Origin: Marinoscillum sp. MHG1-6
Lineage (GTDB): Bacteria > Bacteroidota > Bacteroidia > Cytophagales > Cyclobacteriaceae
Assembly: GCF_024714475.1 (NCBI RefSeq)
Contig: NZ_JAMZMI010000004.1
Span: forward strand, 460,805 to 524,804
Reading direction: 5' to 3'
DNA length: 64,000 nucleotides
Positions 1 through 8,948 of the stretch are shown in pieces (position 1 is the first letter of the stretch; the number at the start of each line of letters is the position of its first letter). The notes under the pieces are model-generated. The model was not told where the DNA came from and did no database searches. It saw nothing but the letters and a program-made list of their open reading frames with translations. The translations under genes were made by a program, and so were the position numbers.

Positions 1-614
1 ATCAGTTACCGGTCGCCCCAACGCGCAAACCCTTCGCGGGAAGACTCGCGATGGCCAGGATTAGCAGTCTCAGGACATGGTTTGATACGGTTCATACATT
101 AACCTTATTCCTTTCCGTGTTCGGAGACACTCGTACTCATCTTAGCTTCAAAGTGTCCTGAAGAACACTTCGAAGAACTGGGTTGCTGACAGATCATGAA
201 CGATTGTCGGGTGGTCATTTGTCATTTTCTCATGGTCAGGAATGATTGCAGGACAGTCAGGAATGATACTACTCCTTACGCGAGGCAAGTGAAAACAGCT
301 GTGGATTGCTGATACTTCAAAGAGTGGCACAAGCGGACCACTGCGCCAGCTAAATTCTGAAGTTAAGTCCCTCCAGGATTGACCTTACATGATTCTGCTA
401 GCGCCAAAGATGCTCTGCGAGAATGCCTTTAGAGCAGGTAGGTGGGGCCGCGTAGGCCCGTCGAAGCGAATGTCACCTTGAGCTTGTCGAAGCATGGACA
501 TTTTACGAATAAAAATGATTTCTCCTCCGTCGAAATGACAATTTATATAGGCCTAACTTAACAACGTTGAACACGTGTATGAAACTGAAGGCTTGATATT
601 AAGAATTACGAATT
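1..614. other. Gene-free region with dispersed extragenic repeats
   Basis: I see no convincing gene here. Open frames are short and their translations look random. The stretch holds several repeat-like pieces: an imperfect hairpin around 146-170, two copies of the 12-mer GTCAGGAATGAT at 235-246 and 256-267, a phrase at about 329-350 that resembles one near 15926-15949, a small GC hairpin around 444-459, and an element at 471-540 whose ends are TGTCA and TGACA. This composition is typical of intergenic repeat accumulation rather than a decayed coding region. Confidence 0.6.
471..540. repeat. Extragenic repeat with TGTCA/TGACA ends
   Basis: The element opens with TGTCACCTTGAGCTTGTCGA and closes with a segment ending GTCGAAATGACA, so the termini TGTCA and TGACA are inverted and TCGA occurs in both arms. 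From memory, phrases of this kind occur many times in intergenic regions of Cytophagales and other Bacteroidota genomes; that is recollection, not a search. It lies about 80 bp upstream of the membrane protease-like gene. Confidence 0.4.
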
Positions 615-623
615 TTGAATGGC

Positions 624-1421
624 ATGAATCAAAAGAGGAATATTGCTATTAATTCCACAATTCTCTATGTGATAGCATTTATGCTTACCTCAGTTCTTCA
701 CGAGTTGGCACATGCTCTTGCCGGTATTTTTTACAATACTCAACCTGTCCTGCATCATAACTATGTAGAACAACTTACAACTCATCATATGTCCGCACTA
801 CAACTCGCCACAGTAGCGCTGGCAGGCCCCATAATGAGTTTAACTCAGGGATTAGTTGCCGGTTGGGTATATTTTCAATCACCCAAACAGGGCCTGTTCA
901 GGCTTTTTATTTTGTGGTTTTCCATTTTAGGCATGTTTAACTTTTTGGGATACCTAATGACCGGGCCTGTTTTTCACAACGGTGACATTGGCAAAGCGCT
1001 GGCCCTTTTTAATACTCCGATGTGGATGCAAATCTTTATCGCAATTCTTGGGGCTGCCCTCCTCTTGCTGGTCGCATATCATCTAACGCGACCATTTCTA
1101 CAATTTAGCTTCAAGGAGGAATGGGTAAACTCAGCGTCATCCAGAAAGAATTTCTCCTTATACATCATGATTCTACCCTGGTTATTTGGTTCAGCTATTA
1201 TGACACTTTTATACTTACCTGTAGTGGCCATTGTCAGTATTATTTATCCATTCACCAGCGGAATGGTCTTCATTTTTCCATGGCAGAATGCAAGAAGAAT
1301 TGTTAATGTTCCGGTATCAGATAATAGTAACCCGGGACAAGTGTCATATTTCACCTTAATATGCCTAATTCTATTGGTACTGGTGTTCAGACTCATTCTA
1401 CAGCCAGGGATACCCATTTAA
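624..1421 (+). CDS. Multi-pass membrane HExxH metalloprotease-like protein
   Basis: This encodes about 265 residues with several hydrophobic segments spread over the whole length, so it is an integral membrane protein. An HELAH zinc-protease motif lies at residues 26-30 inside the first membrane segment, as in M50 site-2 proteases and related membrane peptidases. A later HNGDIG motif near residue 115 could supply a third ligand, but the classic NPDG motif is not visible. A TTG nine bases upstream at 615 is in frame; ATG 624 is chosen because it directly precedes the charged N-terminus and first hydrophobic segment. The substrate is unknown. No partner gene is obvious; the next gene starts about 190 bp downstream. 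The family assignment rests on motif and topology only. Confidence 0.6.
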   Translation: MNQKRNIAINSTILYVIAFMLTSVLHELAHALAGIFYNTQPVLHHNYVEQLTTHHMSALQLATVALAGPIMSLTQGLVAGWVYFQSPKQGLFRLFILWFSILGMFNFLGYLMTGPVFHNGDIGKALALFNTPMWMQIFIAILGAALLLLVAYHLTRPFLQFSFKEEWVNSASSRKNFSLYIMILPWLFGSAIMTLLYLPVVAIVSIIYPFTSGMVFIFPWQNARRIVNVPVSDNSNPGQVSYFTLICLILLVLVFRLILQPGIPI

Positions 1422-1614
1422 TGAAACGGTTTTTAACACCTGACTGAAATGAAATATATCAGAGTCCCTGCCGTGACTCTCAAGGCGTGAAAGTCCGCGT
1501 TTCAAATGCCCGCCAGCAAACTGATTTTTCCGCTATTCCCAGACTGAAAATAACACTACCTCTCCACTATGATCTGCAAGTGTATTATATTCGGTACTCT
1601 TCATTAATCAGATT

Positions 1615-2556
1615 ATGAACAGAAAAAAATTCATTCTATCTCTCGGATGGTTGTTTACTTCCGTTGCGGTATTCCCATCCCAGCTGATCAAATCGATTAC
1701 CAACAACTACGGTAACTTCAAAGCCATCTATTTAAACAGCGAATTAAAAAATGAATTTTTCAATTTTCTGAAAAATGTATTTAGCCTTTACCCGGAAAAG
1801 GATATTCATCAGTTGATTTCGGATGCAACAGCAGCTAATAACACTGACCAGGATATATACCTGGAGGCCCAATATAAACTGGATGAGATCACTCCATGCT
1901 TTTCCCTTTTCACCAACAAACTCCCATCGCTATTCAAGCAAAAAGATGAAATGGCTAAGCAAACAGTGGCGTTGCTTGGTGAAGACACCACCTATAACGG
2001 ATACCTGGAAATTGGTTCTTTGGGCAGATATCTCGATTATTTGGAAGAAAAGGTGAACATCATCGGCAATCGTTACTATGCGGATGGAAAGGAACCCGGC
2101 TATTCTATTACAGAAATGGTGGACAGAGGGCAAATAGCTATTGGAGCAGAATACATCCCAATGGCTGATTATCGCACCGAATATTCCAAACTAATAGACA
2201 ATGAAAGCCTTGATCTGGTTACAGTATATATCGGATTTCATCATTGTCCTATTGATCTGCGCAAAACATTTATTTCTTCCATTCGCGATACGCTACGCGT
2301 TGGGGGGAAACTGATTTTAAGAGACCACGACTGTAATACGGAAGCTCAAAAAACGATGGTGGCTTTGGCTCATGATGTGTTTAACATGGGAACCAAAGAA
2401 TCATGGGATTACAACAGCAAAGAAGTCCGCAACTTCTATTCACTTGAGTTCATCTGCAAATTTGTGGAAGATATTGGATTCAAGTTCGATAAACGGACCC
2501 TGTTTCAGGAAGGTGATCCCACCAAAAATGCGTTAATGATGTTCACCAAAGTTTAA
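1615..2556 (+). CDS. Exported or membrane-tethered SAM methyltransferase-like protein
   Basis: The 313-residue product begins with a basic N-terminus and a hydrophobic stretch (residues 5-25) that looks like a signal peptide or anchor. The C-terminal half resembles a class I SAM-dependent methyltransferase: YLEIGSLG near residue 130 fits the glycine-rich motif I, LDLVTVYIGFHH near 200 fits the post-II/motif IV strand, and LRVGGKLILRDHD near 228 fits motif VI. A methyltransferase behind an export signal is unusual because SAM is cytoplasmic, so the N-terminus may be an anchor with the enzyme facing inward. It lies 17 bp upstream of the FAD oxidoreductase gene on the same strand, so the two are probably co-transcribed and may act on the same product. 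Confidence 0.6.
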   Translation: MNRKKFILSLGWLFTSVAVFPSQLIKSITNNYGNFKAIYLNSELKNEFFNFLKNVFSLYPEKDIHQLISDATAANNTDQDIYLEAQYKLDEITPCFSLFTNKLPSLFKQKDEMAKQTVALLGEDTTYNGYLEIGSLGRYLDYLEEKVNIIGNRYYADGKEPGYSITEMVDRGQIAIGAEYIPMADYRTEYSKLIDNESLDLVTVYIGFHHCPIDLRKTFISSIRDTLRVGGKLILRDHDCNTEAQKTMVALAHDVFNMGTKESWDYNSKEVRNFYSLEFICKFVEDIGFKFDKRTLFQEGDPTKNALMMFTKV

Positions 2557-2573
2557 TCTCTCCCGGCTTACGA

Positions 2574-5090
2574 ATGACAAAATCAAAAGCTGTCTTCAGG
2601 TTCATCTTTTCTCTATTCGGAAAGGTGCTGAAATTTCTATTCCGACTAATGGGAAAATGTACGTGGCTTATCCATAGGAAAAAGCGTTATTTCATTCCAT
2701 TTTATGCATTTACAGGGTATGTATTGTTGGTTGTTCTGGTTATTTGGTTTTCCGGTGATCCGGATTTCGAAAAAACCCTTCCCGACAAACGACTAAACGA
2801 TATAACTCAGCTAAATCCGATACAAGTTGCAAAAGAGATTAGACCACATTCTATCAATGATATTGTGGAAGCCATTCGATCTACCTCGGGACCGATTTCT
2901 ATAGGAGGTGGCAGATTTAGTATGGGTGGACAGACCGGCTATGAAAATAGTCTGCACCTTGACATGCGAGCATTTAATGGGGTACTGCACCTTGACAAAG
3001 AAAAGAAGCAGGTAACCGTTCAGTCCGGTATCATTTGGAGAGATCTACAAAATGTGATAGACAAGGAAAACCTTTCTGTCAAAATTATGCAGACCTATGC
3101 CAATTTTACGGTTGGCGGCTCTATCTCCGTAAACTGCCATGGCCGGTACATTGGTCATGGGCCGATCATATCATCGGTTTTAGCTTTGAAAATAGTTACG
3201 GCTTCAGGAGATGTAATTACCGCCAGCAGGACAGAGAATGAAGAAGTGTTCAAGGCCACAGTTGGTGGCTACGGCGGCATTGGGGTGATTGCAGAAGCTA
3301 CATTGCAGTTAGTAGACAATGTTAAAGTAGAGCGACAAACCAAACTGGTTGATGTAGCCGATTACAATGAGTTTTTCCAAAACAATATCAGGAAGGACAC
3401 CAGTATAATCTTTCAAAATGGAGACCTCTACCCTCCTGACTTCGACGTAATCAACAATGTTTCATGGAAGACAACCCATAAGGAGCTAACCGATACGACC
3501 CGGGTTACGCCCGAGGGCATCAACTATTGGATTGAACCCAAACTGGTTGAAATAGCCTCATGGGGAGACTTTGGTAAATGGGCTCGTAGAATGTTTGTTG
3601 ATCCTGCCTTTTACAACAAGGAAAAAGTTGTCTGGAGAAATAAGGAAGCAAGCTATGATGTAGCAGAGCTAGAACCAGCATCGAGGGAAGAGTACACCTA
3701 TGTTTTACAGGAGTATTTCATTCCGGTAAACAACATTCAGTCGTTCATTCCAAAAATGAAGGCTGTTTACGATAAATATGATGTAAATGTGATCAATGTC
3801 TCACTGCGCCATGCATATCCGGACAAGGAATCATACCTTTCATGGGCCGACGAGGAGGTTTTTGCTTTCGTGATCTACTACAAACAAGGCACTGATGTTG
3901 AATCCCGAGCCAATGTAAAACGGTGGACTATAGAAATGACGGATGCTATTTTAAGTGAAAACGGAAAGTGGTATCTACCTTATCAACCTCATGCAACCAT
4001 CAAACAATTTGCGCAGGGTTTCCCGAATTCTGTTAAATACTTTGAGGTGAAAAACAGGATGGACAGCATGCAGCGCTTCAATAATAAACTGCTTGACAAA
4101 TACAATCCTTACCTAACGGGGCAAATTGAAAAAGAAAGAGAGGACATAAAAGGGTATTTCCGTGATGAAGAACAAACGGTGCTCACCGTTCCGGAATGGT
4201 ACCTGGTCTTTAACCCAAAGGAATATGCAGACTTCCTGGAAGCTGGTAATAACCCTTCTGACTTTCCCTTTCTTGCCTCAATTGATGAATACTGGAAGCT
4301 TTATGACCGCTCTCTTATACTGGTTTCTGAGGCCTACCCCAAAAACAATGAATATCATACGATGCTCCAGGTGATAGGTGTAAGCATTACCATGGAGTAC
4401 GCGGCAAAAATGATCTATGAAAACACTATTGGCAAATTGTTTAGCTGGTTTGCTGGCAATTCTATTTCAGAAAAGGAACAAACCATTATTGATGCTCAGA
4501 GAGCTTATAGTGACTTTATTTACCATACAGCCTGGTATGAATTCGAATTCCTGCCATGGATAGGAAAAGTATGGAAAGCTTCAAGTACCCGGGATGCCAG
4601 TTGGTTGCGCAAATGGGAACGAACCTTGTTTTTCACATTTGAATATGTATTCAAGGCCGGTTACGCTCAGTTAATTGAATGGGCAGCTGAGGCTAGCTAC
4701 GAAGAGCCCGTAACCAACATTTATTTGATGGTATCTACTGAAGAAAACATGGCTATCTCAGATGAAATCAAGGTAATTAACGAACAAGGAAGCAAAAAGC
4801 TGATAGGTATAACACGTTGGGGTGCATTTACCAACACAATTCTGGACCTATGTGAAAAGGAAATAACAATCCATGAAATTGGAGGTAATGACGAGATCGT
4901 AGTTTCTATATTGATGGATAAATCTCAGCAGTTAAATTTCAAAAATATAGAACCACTTTATGAATCGAAGGTGGTCACCAGCGACCATCTGATGCGGCTG
5001 GTATGCATACTTCCCGTCAATGAATTATTACCATTTATTCGCCATGCAGGTAGGAATTCTATTGAAGTAGAACACGTGTTCGACTATTAG
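2574..5090 (+). CDS. Membrane-anchored FAD-linked oxidoreductase with long C-terminal extension
   Basis: The 838-residue protein has hydrophobic N-terminal segments (about residues 5-30 and 40-62), then a PCMH-type FAD-binding domain (about 85-250). Support comes from ISIGGGRFSMGGQ near residue 108, TVGGSISVNCHGR near 180 and GGYGGIGVIAEATL near 225, all typical of the aldonolactone-oxidase/vanillyl-alcohol-oxidase superfamily. A substrate-cap region follows to about residue 500. Residues about 510-838 form a further domain I do not recognise, rich in aromatic and acidic residues, with a motif VPEWYLVFNPKEYADF near 540. It follows the methyltransferase-like gene by 17 bp. The likely chemistry is flavin-dependent oxidation of an alcohol or lactone at the membrane; the substrate is unknown. 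Confidence 0.7.
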   Translation: MTKSKAVFRFIFSLFGKVLKFLFRLMGKCTWLIHRKKRYFIPFYAFTGYVLLVVLVIWFSGDPDFEKTLPDKRLNDITQLNPIQVAKEIRPHSINDIVEAIRSTSGPISIGGGRFSMGGQTGYENSLHLDMRAFNGVLHLDKEKKQVTVQSGIIWRDLQNVIDKENLSVKIMQTYANFTVGGSISVNCHGRYIGHGPIISSVLALKIVTASGDVITASRTENEEVFKATVGGYGGIGVIAEATLQLVDNVKVERQTKLVDVADYNEFFQNNIRKDTSIIFQNGDLYPPDFDVINNVSWKTTHKELTDTTRVTPEGINYWIEPKLVEIASWGDFGKWARRMFVDPAFYNKEKVVWRNKEASYDVAELEPASREEYTYVLQEYFIPVNNIQSFIPKMKAVYDKYDVNVINVSLRHAYPDKESYLSWADEEVFAFVIYYKQGTDVESRANVKRWTIEMTDAILSENGKWYLPYQPHATIKQFAQGFPNSVKYFEVKNRMDSMQRFNNKLLDKYNPYLTGQIEKEREDIKGYFRDEEQTVLTVPEWYLVFNPKEYADFLEAGNNPSDFPFLASIDEYWKLYDRSLILVSEAYPKNNEYHTMLQVIGVSITMEYAAKMIYENTIGKLFSWFAGNSISEKEQTIIDAQRAYSDFIYHTAWYEFEFLPWIGKVWKASSTRDASWLRKWERTLFFTFEYVFKAGYAQLIEWAAEASYEEPVTNIYLMVSTEENMAISDEIKVINEQGSKKLIGITRWGAFTNTILDLCEKEITIHEIGGNDEIVVSILMDKSQQLNFKNIEPLYESKVVTSDHLMRLVCILPVNELLPFIRHAGRNSIEVEHVFDY

Positions 5091-5260
5091 AGACACCAGC
5101 TATCAAAAGGATTTTCCTTATGCAGGCTCCTCTCCCTTCTGAATGCCAGTTTGTTATTGCCTTCTGAAACTATATAATTTTCAATTTAGCTTCAGCTGCA
5201 CTCTTCAAACATGTGCTAACCCAATTGTACGATCTACCAAAGACACAATCCCTTTCATTG

Positions 5261-5806
5261 TCAAAAAGAATAGCCCATTCCCAGGTTGAGTAAAAGAGGA
5301 AATGATCCCGAACTTGTTGCATTTGGATCACTGATTTGTTCGCTAACCATCAAGCCAAATCCCAATTCTCCCCTGAAATACACGCTACGGCCCGATCTAT
5401 ATCCCAGCTTAAGGTTCACTTTATGTTCTGTAACATTTACGTCTTTATTATAAAACAAAGCCCAAAAGGAACCCTCGGTCAATTGGGCAAAATTGACCGT
5501 CATCGAGGTAAGCCCGTAACCCAGATGCCCATAAAACCCCTTGCCCGGTTTTGAAAAATATAAATTCGCACCTATAGTGGCATACATATATTCCATACCA
5601 CTTGTAGGAGCAAAATAGGACCCATCAACAGCTGCCGCCAATTTTTGCTCCATCAAAGGGGTTAAATACTCCAGGCTGAGAGCTGCAACTTCAGGCACTC
5701 CAACCTTAATCCCTACCCTGAATGGGCGCTCCTGAGCATTGACTTGACATGAAATGGAAAGGAAAAGAAGGATTACGGTGAATGTTCGGAACATGACAGA
5801 GTGCAT
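5261..5806 (-). CDS. Small outer-membrane beta-barrel-like protein
   Basis: The 181-residue product starts with a typical signal peptide (hydrophobic run ending VNAQ) and continues with alternating strands rich in glycine and aromatic residues, ending in the phenylalanine of GMGYSF, as outer-membrane barrels do. The first ATG gives MHSVMFRTF; the second methionine, four codons on, may be the true start because the signal peptide begins there. No enzymatic motif is visible. It sits downstream of the acidic lipoprotein gene on the same strand with a 45-bp gap, so the two may be co-transcribed. Function unknown. Confidence 0.65.
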   Translation of the reverse strand: MHSVMFRTFTVILLFLSISCQVNAQERPFRVGIKVGVPEVAALSLEYLTPLMEQKLAAAVDGSYFAPTSGMEYMYATIGANLYFSKPGKGFYGHLGYGLTSMTVNFAQLTEGSFWALFYNKDVNVTEHKVNLKLGYRSGRSVYFRGELGFGLMVSEQISDPNATSSGSFPLLLNLGMGYSF

Positions 5807-5851
5807 AGAGGTTTAAAGGAACGCATTTGAAATGCGTTCCAACTTAGTGCT

Positions 5852-6409
5852 TTATTGCATCTCCTGCATCTTCTTCATGATCTCAGCCAGTCGTGGACGC
5901 AACAGCTCCAGGTCATCATCATTAATCATGCTTCGATATTGTTCCCATTGAGTAGAGATCATTTCCTTGTAGGAGGCCTGTTGCTCCTCCGGAAGTGCAT
6001 TGACCTGCTCTTCCATCACGAGATAACTGGTACCCATCGAGATCGCCATGAATTTCTGGCCGAAGTCTTTATCCCATCCATATTTTTTGACCACTTCGAT
6101 TACCTCATCCGATTTGAACATGGCATCCAAGGTTTGACCGGGGCCATCCATCCCTCTGTTCAGACTTTCTCCCAAAGCTTCAAAATCCGCTGCCATAGGC
6201 TTGATGGTTTCCAGGTAACGATCAATATCCGCATTTGAAAGGACACTACTAGAGCCGGCATCCCCGCCCATCGCCTCGTTGATTTCCTCCATCGCCTCTT
6301 CGCCTTCAGCCATTACTTCATCCTGGTCCTTATCTGACTCAGATTTTTGATTGCTGCACGAGGCGAGCACAAAGACTAAGATGAAACATAAATAGATTGG
6401 TGATTTCAT
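5852..6409 (-). CDS. Acidic lipoprotein of unknown function
   Basis: This 185-residue protein has a clear lipoprotein signal: a hydrophobic run followed by the lipobox LASC near residue 18. The mature part begins with a strongly acidic linker (residues 20-50) rich in Glu, Asp and Gly, and continues as a mostly helical domain ending KKMQEMQ. I recognise no family. The acidic linker suggests a flexible tether between the lipid anchor and the folded domain. It is divergent from the barrel gene at 6579 and upstream of the small barrel gene at 5261-5806. Confidence 0.65.
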   Translation of the reverse strand: MKSPIYLCFILVFVLASCSNQKSESDKDQDEVMAEGEEAMEEINEAMGGDAGSSSVLSNADIDRYLETIKPMAADFEALGESLNRGMDGPGQTLDAMFKSDEVIEVVKKYGWDKDFGQKFMAISMGTSYLVMEEQVNALPEEQQASYKEMISTQWEQYRSMINDDDLELLRPRLAEIMKKMQEMQ

Positions 6410-6578
6410 AATTTTTTGTTTTTAGGTTAGTTGATGAAGTTACGAAAATCAGTTATTGGAAGCAATAACTGTTTGACTCTGATAAATAATGTCTTATGCC
6501 GTAGAATGATTGTCGCTATCATTACCACCATTTCTTCGTACGTTTACTACCCAGAGCAACAAACCAGAAGCATACTCA

Positions 6579-7337
6579 GTGAAGAGATTGATAATATTAA
6601 CCCTGTGCCTAATATTAGGCAGTTTAGTCGCTGCACAAACCCGAGTAGAAAAACCCATTCAAATACACTTAAATGCCAGTGGCGTGTTTCTAAGGACCCT
6701 CGGGAATACTTTGGCAGACAGTGAGGTTGATGAATTGATCGTGAAGGATTGGGGATGGCCAGGCATCACTATTGGATATCATTTAAACCCACGTCTCCAC
6801 GTTGGATATGCCTTTCAGCCCAACAGGAATTTAGTTTTAAAGGAACCCTGGACCTTTGGTGAAGATGTAAAAGACGGAAACATTGTCGTTGATCATAATA
6901 CCGGAACTGCCCACAGCCTGGAAGGCAGGTACTTTCCATTCAAATTTGACCTTTATGCGGCCGTATTTTTAACTCACGTTACAAAGGCAAAGTATAACAT
7001 GGATTTTGACATGATAAATACTACTATGGTCATCGGACAAAATTCATACGCTACCGACATATATGCCGAATGGAATTTCAAATCCCTCTCCACCATAGGG
7101 ATTGGATTAGGATATAACTTCGTTCACAGAAGCGGTCTTTCTTTTGACATTGGACTGGGAGTACCAATAGCTCTAAGTGCTCCCTTTCACAGGAACATTT
7201 CACTGCAATCCATTCAGGGCGTGACGATTGACCAGACGGATTTAGAAAGTGCGAAAAGAAGAATTGAAGATGAGATGTTCTTCTTTCCTATACAATTTCA
7301 CTTCAATCTTGGCTACAATCTTCCATGGAATAAATGA
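6579..7337 (+). CDS. Outer-membrane beta-barrel protein (porin-like), GTG start proposed
   Basis: An open frame extends upstream to a TTG at 6510, but the upstream part is unlike a signal peptide. Starting at GTG 6579 gives a basic residue pair followed by a hydrophobic core and LVAAQ, a good signal peptide of about 20 residues, so I choose that start (about 252 residues). The mature protein has alternating hydrophobic/polar strands with repeated glycine-aromatic turns (GIGLGYNF, GLSFDIGLG) and ends with a strand FHFNLGYNL, consistent with an outer-membrane barrel. No specific family is recognised. The next gene overlaps or abuts its stop codon, which suggests co-transcription. Confidence 0.6.
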   Translation: MKRLIILTLCLILGSLVAAQTRVEKPIQIHLNASGVFLRTLGNTLADSEVDELIVKDWGWPGITIGYHLNPRLHVGYAFQPNRNLVLKEPWTFGEDVKDGNIVVDHNTGTAHSLEGRYFPFKFDLYAAVFLTHVTKAKYNMDFDMINTTMVIGQNSYATDIYAEWNFKSLSTIGIGLGYNFVHRSGLSFDIGLGVPIALSAPFHRNISLQSIQGVTIDQTDLESAKRRIEDEMFFFPIQFHFNLGYNLPWNK

Positions 7338-7366
7338 CCTTCCCGAAAAACTCGAAATTCTTCCCA

Positions 7367-7960
7367 ATGAATACCCAAATCCTAAATACTCCCATTACCC
7401 TCGAAAACGAACGGGTTTTGCTACTGCCTTTTGAGCATGCAAGGAATGATGAATTGAAGGGAATCATCTTTGATGAAAGGATTTGGAAATATATGGGCAT
7501 TTCCATGAAGACCGAAAAGGACTTTGACAGCTACGTAGCCAACACGCTAGTTGATAAATGTAATGGCCTCTGCTATCCATTTTTAGTGATCGACAAACTC
7601 AACGATCGGGTGTCGGGCAGTACACGATACGGATATATCAATCGGGCCAGCGAGAAATGTGAGATCGGCTGGACATGGTACGGCATTGAGTTTCAGGGAA
7701 CGGGATTAAACAAGGCCTGTAAATTCGAACTATTAAATTTTGGGTTCGAAACCATCAGGTTCCGACGCATACAATTCAGCGCAGACGAGGACAACCTCAG
7801 ATCACAAAAAGCCATCGCAAAATTAGGAGCACAACAAGAAGGGATTTTCAGAAACAACTATATCGACTCAAATGGTGAAAGTCGAAATGATGTGTACTTC
7901 AGCATCATCAGAGAAGATTGGGACTCAGTCAAAAAAGAAAGATTTCAGGAGTTTGGATAA
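7367..7960 (+). CDS. GNAT-family N-acetyltransferase (RimJ/RimL type)
   Basis: The product of about 197 residues matches the RimJ/RimL-like GNAT fold: an N-terminal strand LENERVLLLPF, a central CEIGWTW strand, a GTGLNKACKFELLNFGFE segment that carries the acetyl-CoA pyrophosphate-binding loop, and the late motif DNLRSQKAIAKLGAQQEG with FRNNY, all typical of this family. An in-frame ATG at 7334 overlaps the upstream stop as ATGA; ATG 7367 gives a start closer to family length, but 7334 cannot be excluded. The substrate may be a protein N-terminus or a small amine and cannot be told from sequence. Confidence 0.8.
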   Translation: MNTQILNTPITLENERVLLLPFEHARNDELKGIIFDERIWKYMGISMKTEKDFDSYVANTLVDKCNGLCYPFLVIDKLNDRVSGSTRYGYINRASEKCEIGWTWYGIEFQGTGLNKACKFELLNFGFETIRFRRIQFSADEDNLRSQKAIAKLGAQQEGIFRNNYIDSNGESRNDVYFSIIREDWDSVKKERFQEFG

Positions 7961-8071
7961 CCACCGAATTTATTACCCCTTATTGCCCTCTTCGCTCCCA
8001 GAAAAATTCCTGACCAAAATCATACGATAAGTACATGAATTTAACGATATTAATACCTATTCGTTCATGCT

Positions 8072-8893
8072 ATGATCATTCTGGTTGCCACCGATTTCTC
8101 CCCCGCTGCCAATAACGCAGTTGATTACGCAGCACATCTCGCACAGACGACTGATTCGGAATTAATTCTTTTCAATGTATTTAAGCTGAATATTCACGCA
8201 AGTAACTCTCTGGCATCAACTTCCAGCATCGATAATCTTATAAGAAAAAGTGAAAACGAACTGATCAGGCAATCCAGAGACTTACAAGAAAGTCATAAAA
8301 TCAAGGTGAGCTGGGAATTAAAAAAAGATGACACCATAGGAAGCCTGAAACAGTACATGAAAACACATTGGGTGGACCTGGTAGTCATGGGAATAGAAAG
8401 TAACCTCATCGAGTACAAACTATTTGGAAATACGACCACCTCTGCTATTCACCTGATGCAGTTTCCATTGTTGGTCGTCCCTAATGAAATTCCCTTCGCA
8501 GGCATCAATAAGATCATGTTAGCCTGCGACTTGTCCTACTTAAAAGAGGACTTTGAGTTAGGTGTACTCAAGCAGCTAACCAGGTGTTTTAAGTCGCAGC
8601 TTCAGGTTTTCCATGTTTTCACTCATCGGACAGAAAAACAACGAGATGAAGAATTAGAAAGGTTTCTTGAAGGAGTCCTTCATGGTATTGATCATACCTA
8701 TGGTTATGCATACAACCACAAGGTAGGTGACGGCATCAGGGAAGGTCTTGACCAGTTTCCAGCAGATTTATTGGTCATGATACCCCATAAGCTCCGTTTT
8801 TTTGAATACCTTTTGAAAGGAAGCAAAACGGATCGAATGACTGTAAGAACCCGAACTCCCCTCCTGGTAATTCCGAATGAAAGAGTGATGTGA
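8072..8893 (+). CDS. Universal stress protein with two UspA domains
   Basis: This 273-residue protein contains two tandem Usp folds. The first begins MIILVATDFSPAANNAVDYA and reaches VVMGIESN near residue 105; the second begins INKIMLACDLSY near residue 147 and ends LLVIPNE. In the first domain, DFS and VVMG fit the UspA core, but the full ATP-binding signature G-2x-G-9x-G(S/T) is weakly conserved, and the second domain looks more diverged. Tandem Usp proteins are common in Bacteroidota and are generally stress-induced cytoplasmic proteins. It stands alone, with about 110 bp upstream free for a promoter. Confidence 0.85.
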   Translation: MIILVATDFSPAANNAVDYAAHLAQTTDSELILFNVFKLNIHASNSLASTSSIDNLIRKSENELIRQSRDLQESHKIKVSWELKKDDTIGSLKQYMKTHWVDLVVMGIESNLIEYKLFGNTTTSAIHLMQFPLLVVPNEIPFAGINKIMLACDLSYLKEDFELGVLKQLTRCFKSQLQVFHVFTHRTEKQRDEELERFLEGVLHGIDHTYGYAYNHKVGDGIREGLDQFPADLLVMIPHKLRFFEYLLKGSKTDRMTVRTRTPLLVIPNERVM

Positions 8894-8948
8894 TTAGTAC
8901 CTGCTTCCAGAAACGATAATGTCTCCTACTCCTATTAGGAACCCTATA

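Noticed and set aside
148..330. Minus-strand frame of 60 codons near the window start
   Set aside because: The translation looks random and covers repeat-like sequence; no start context or family.
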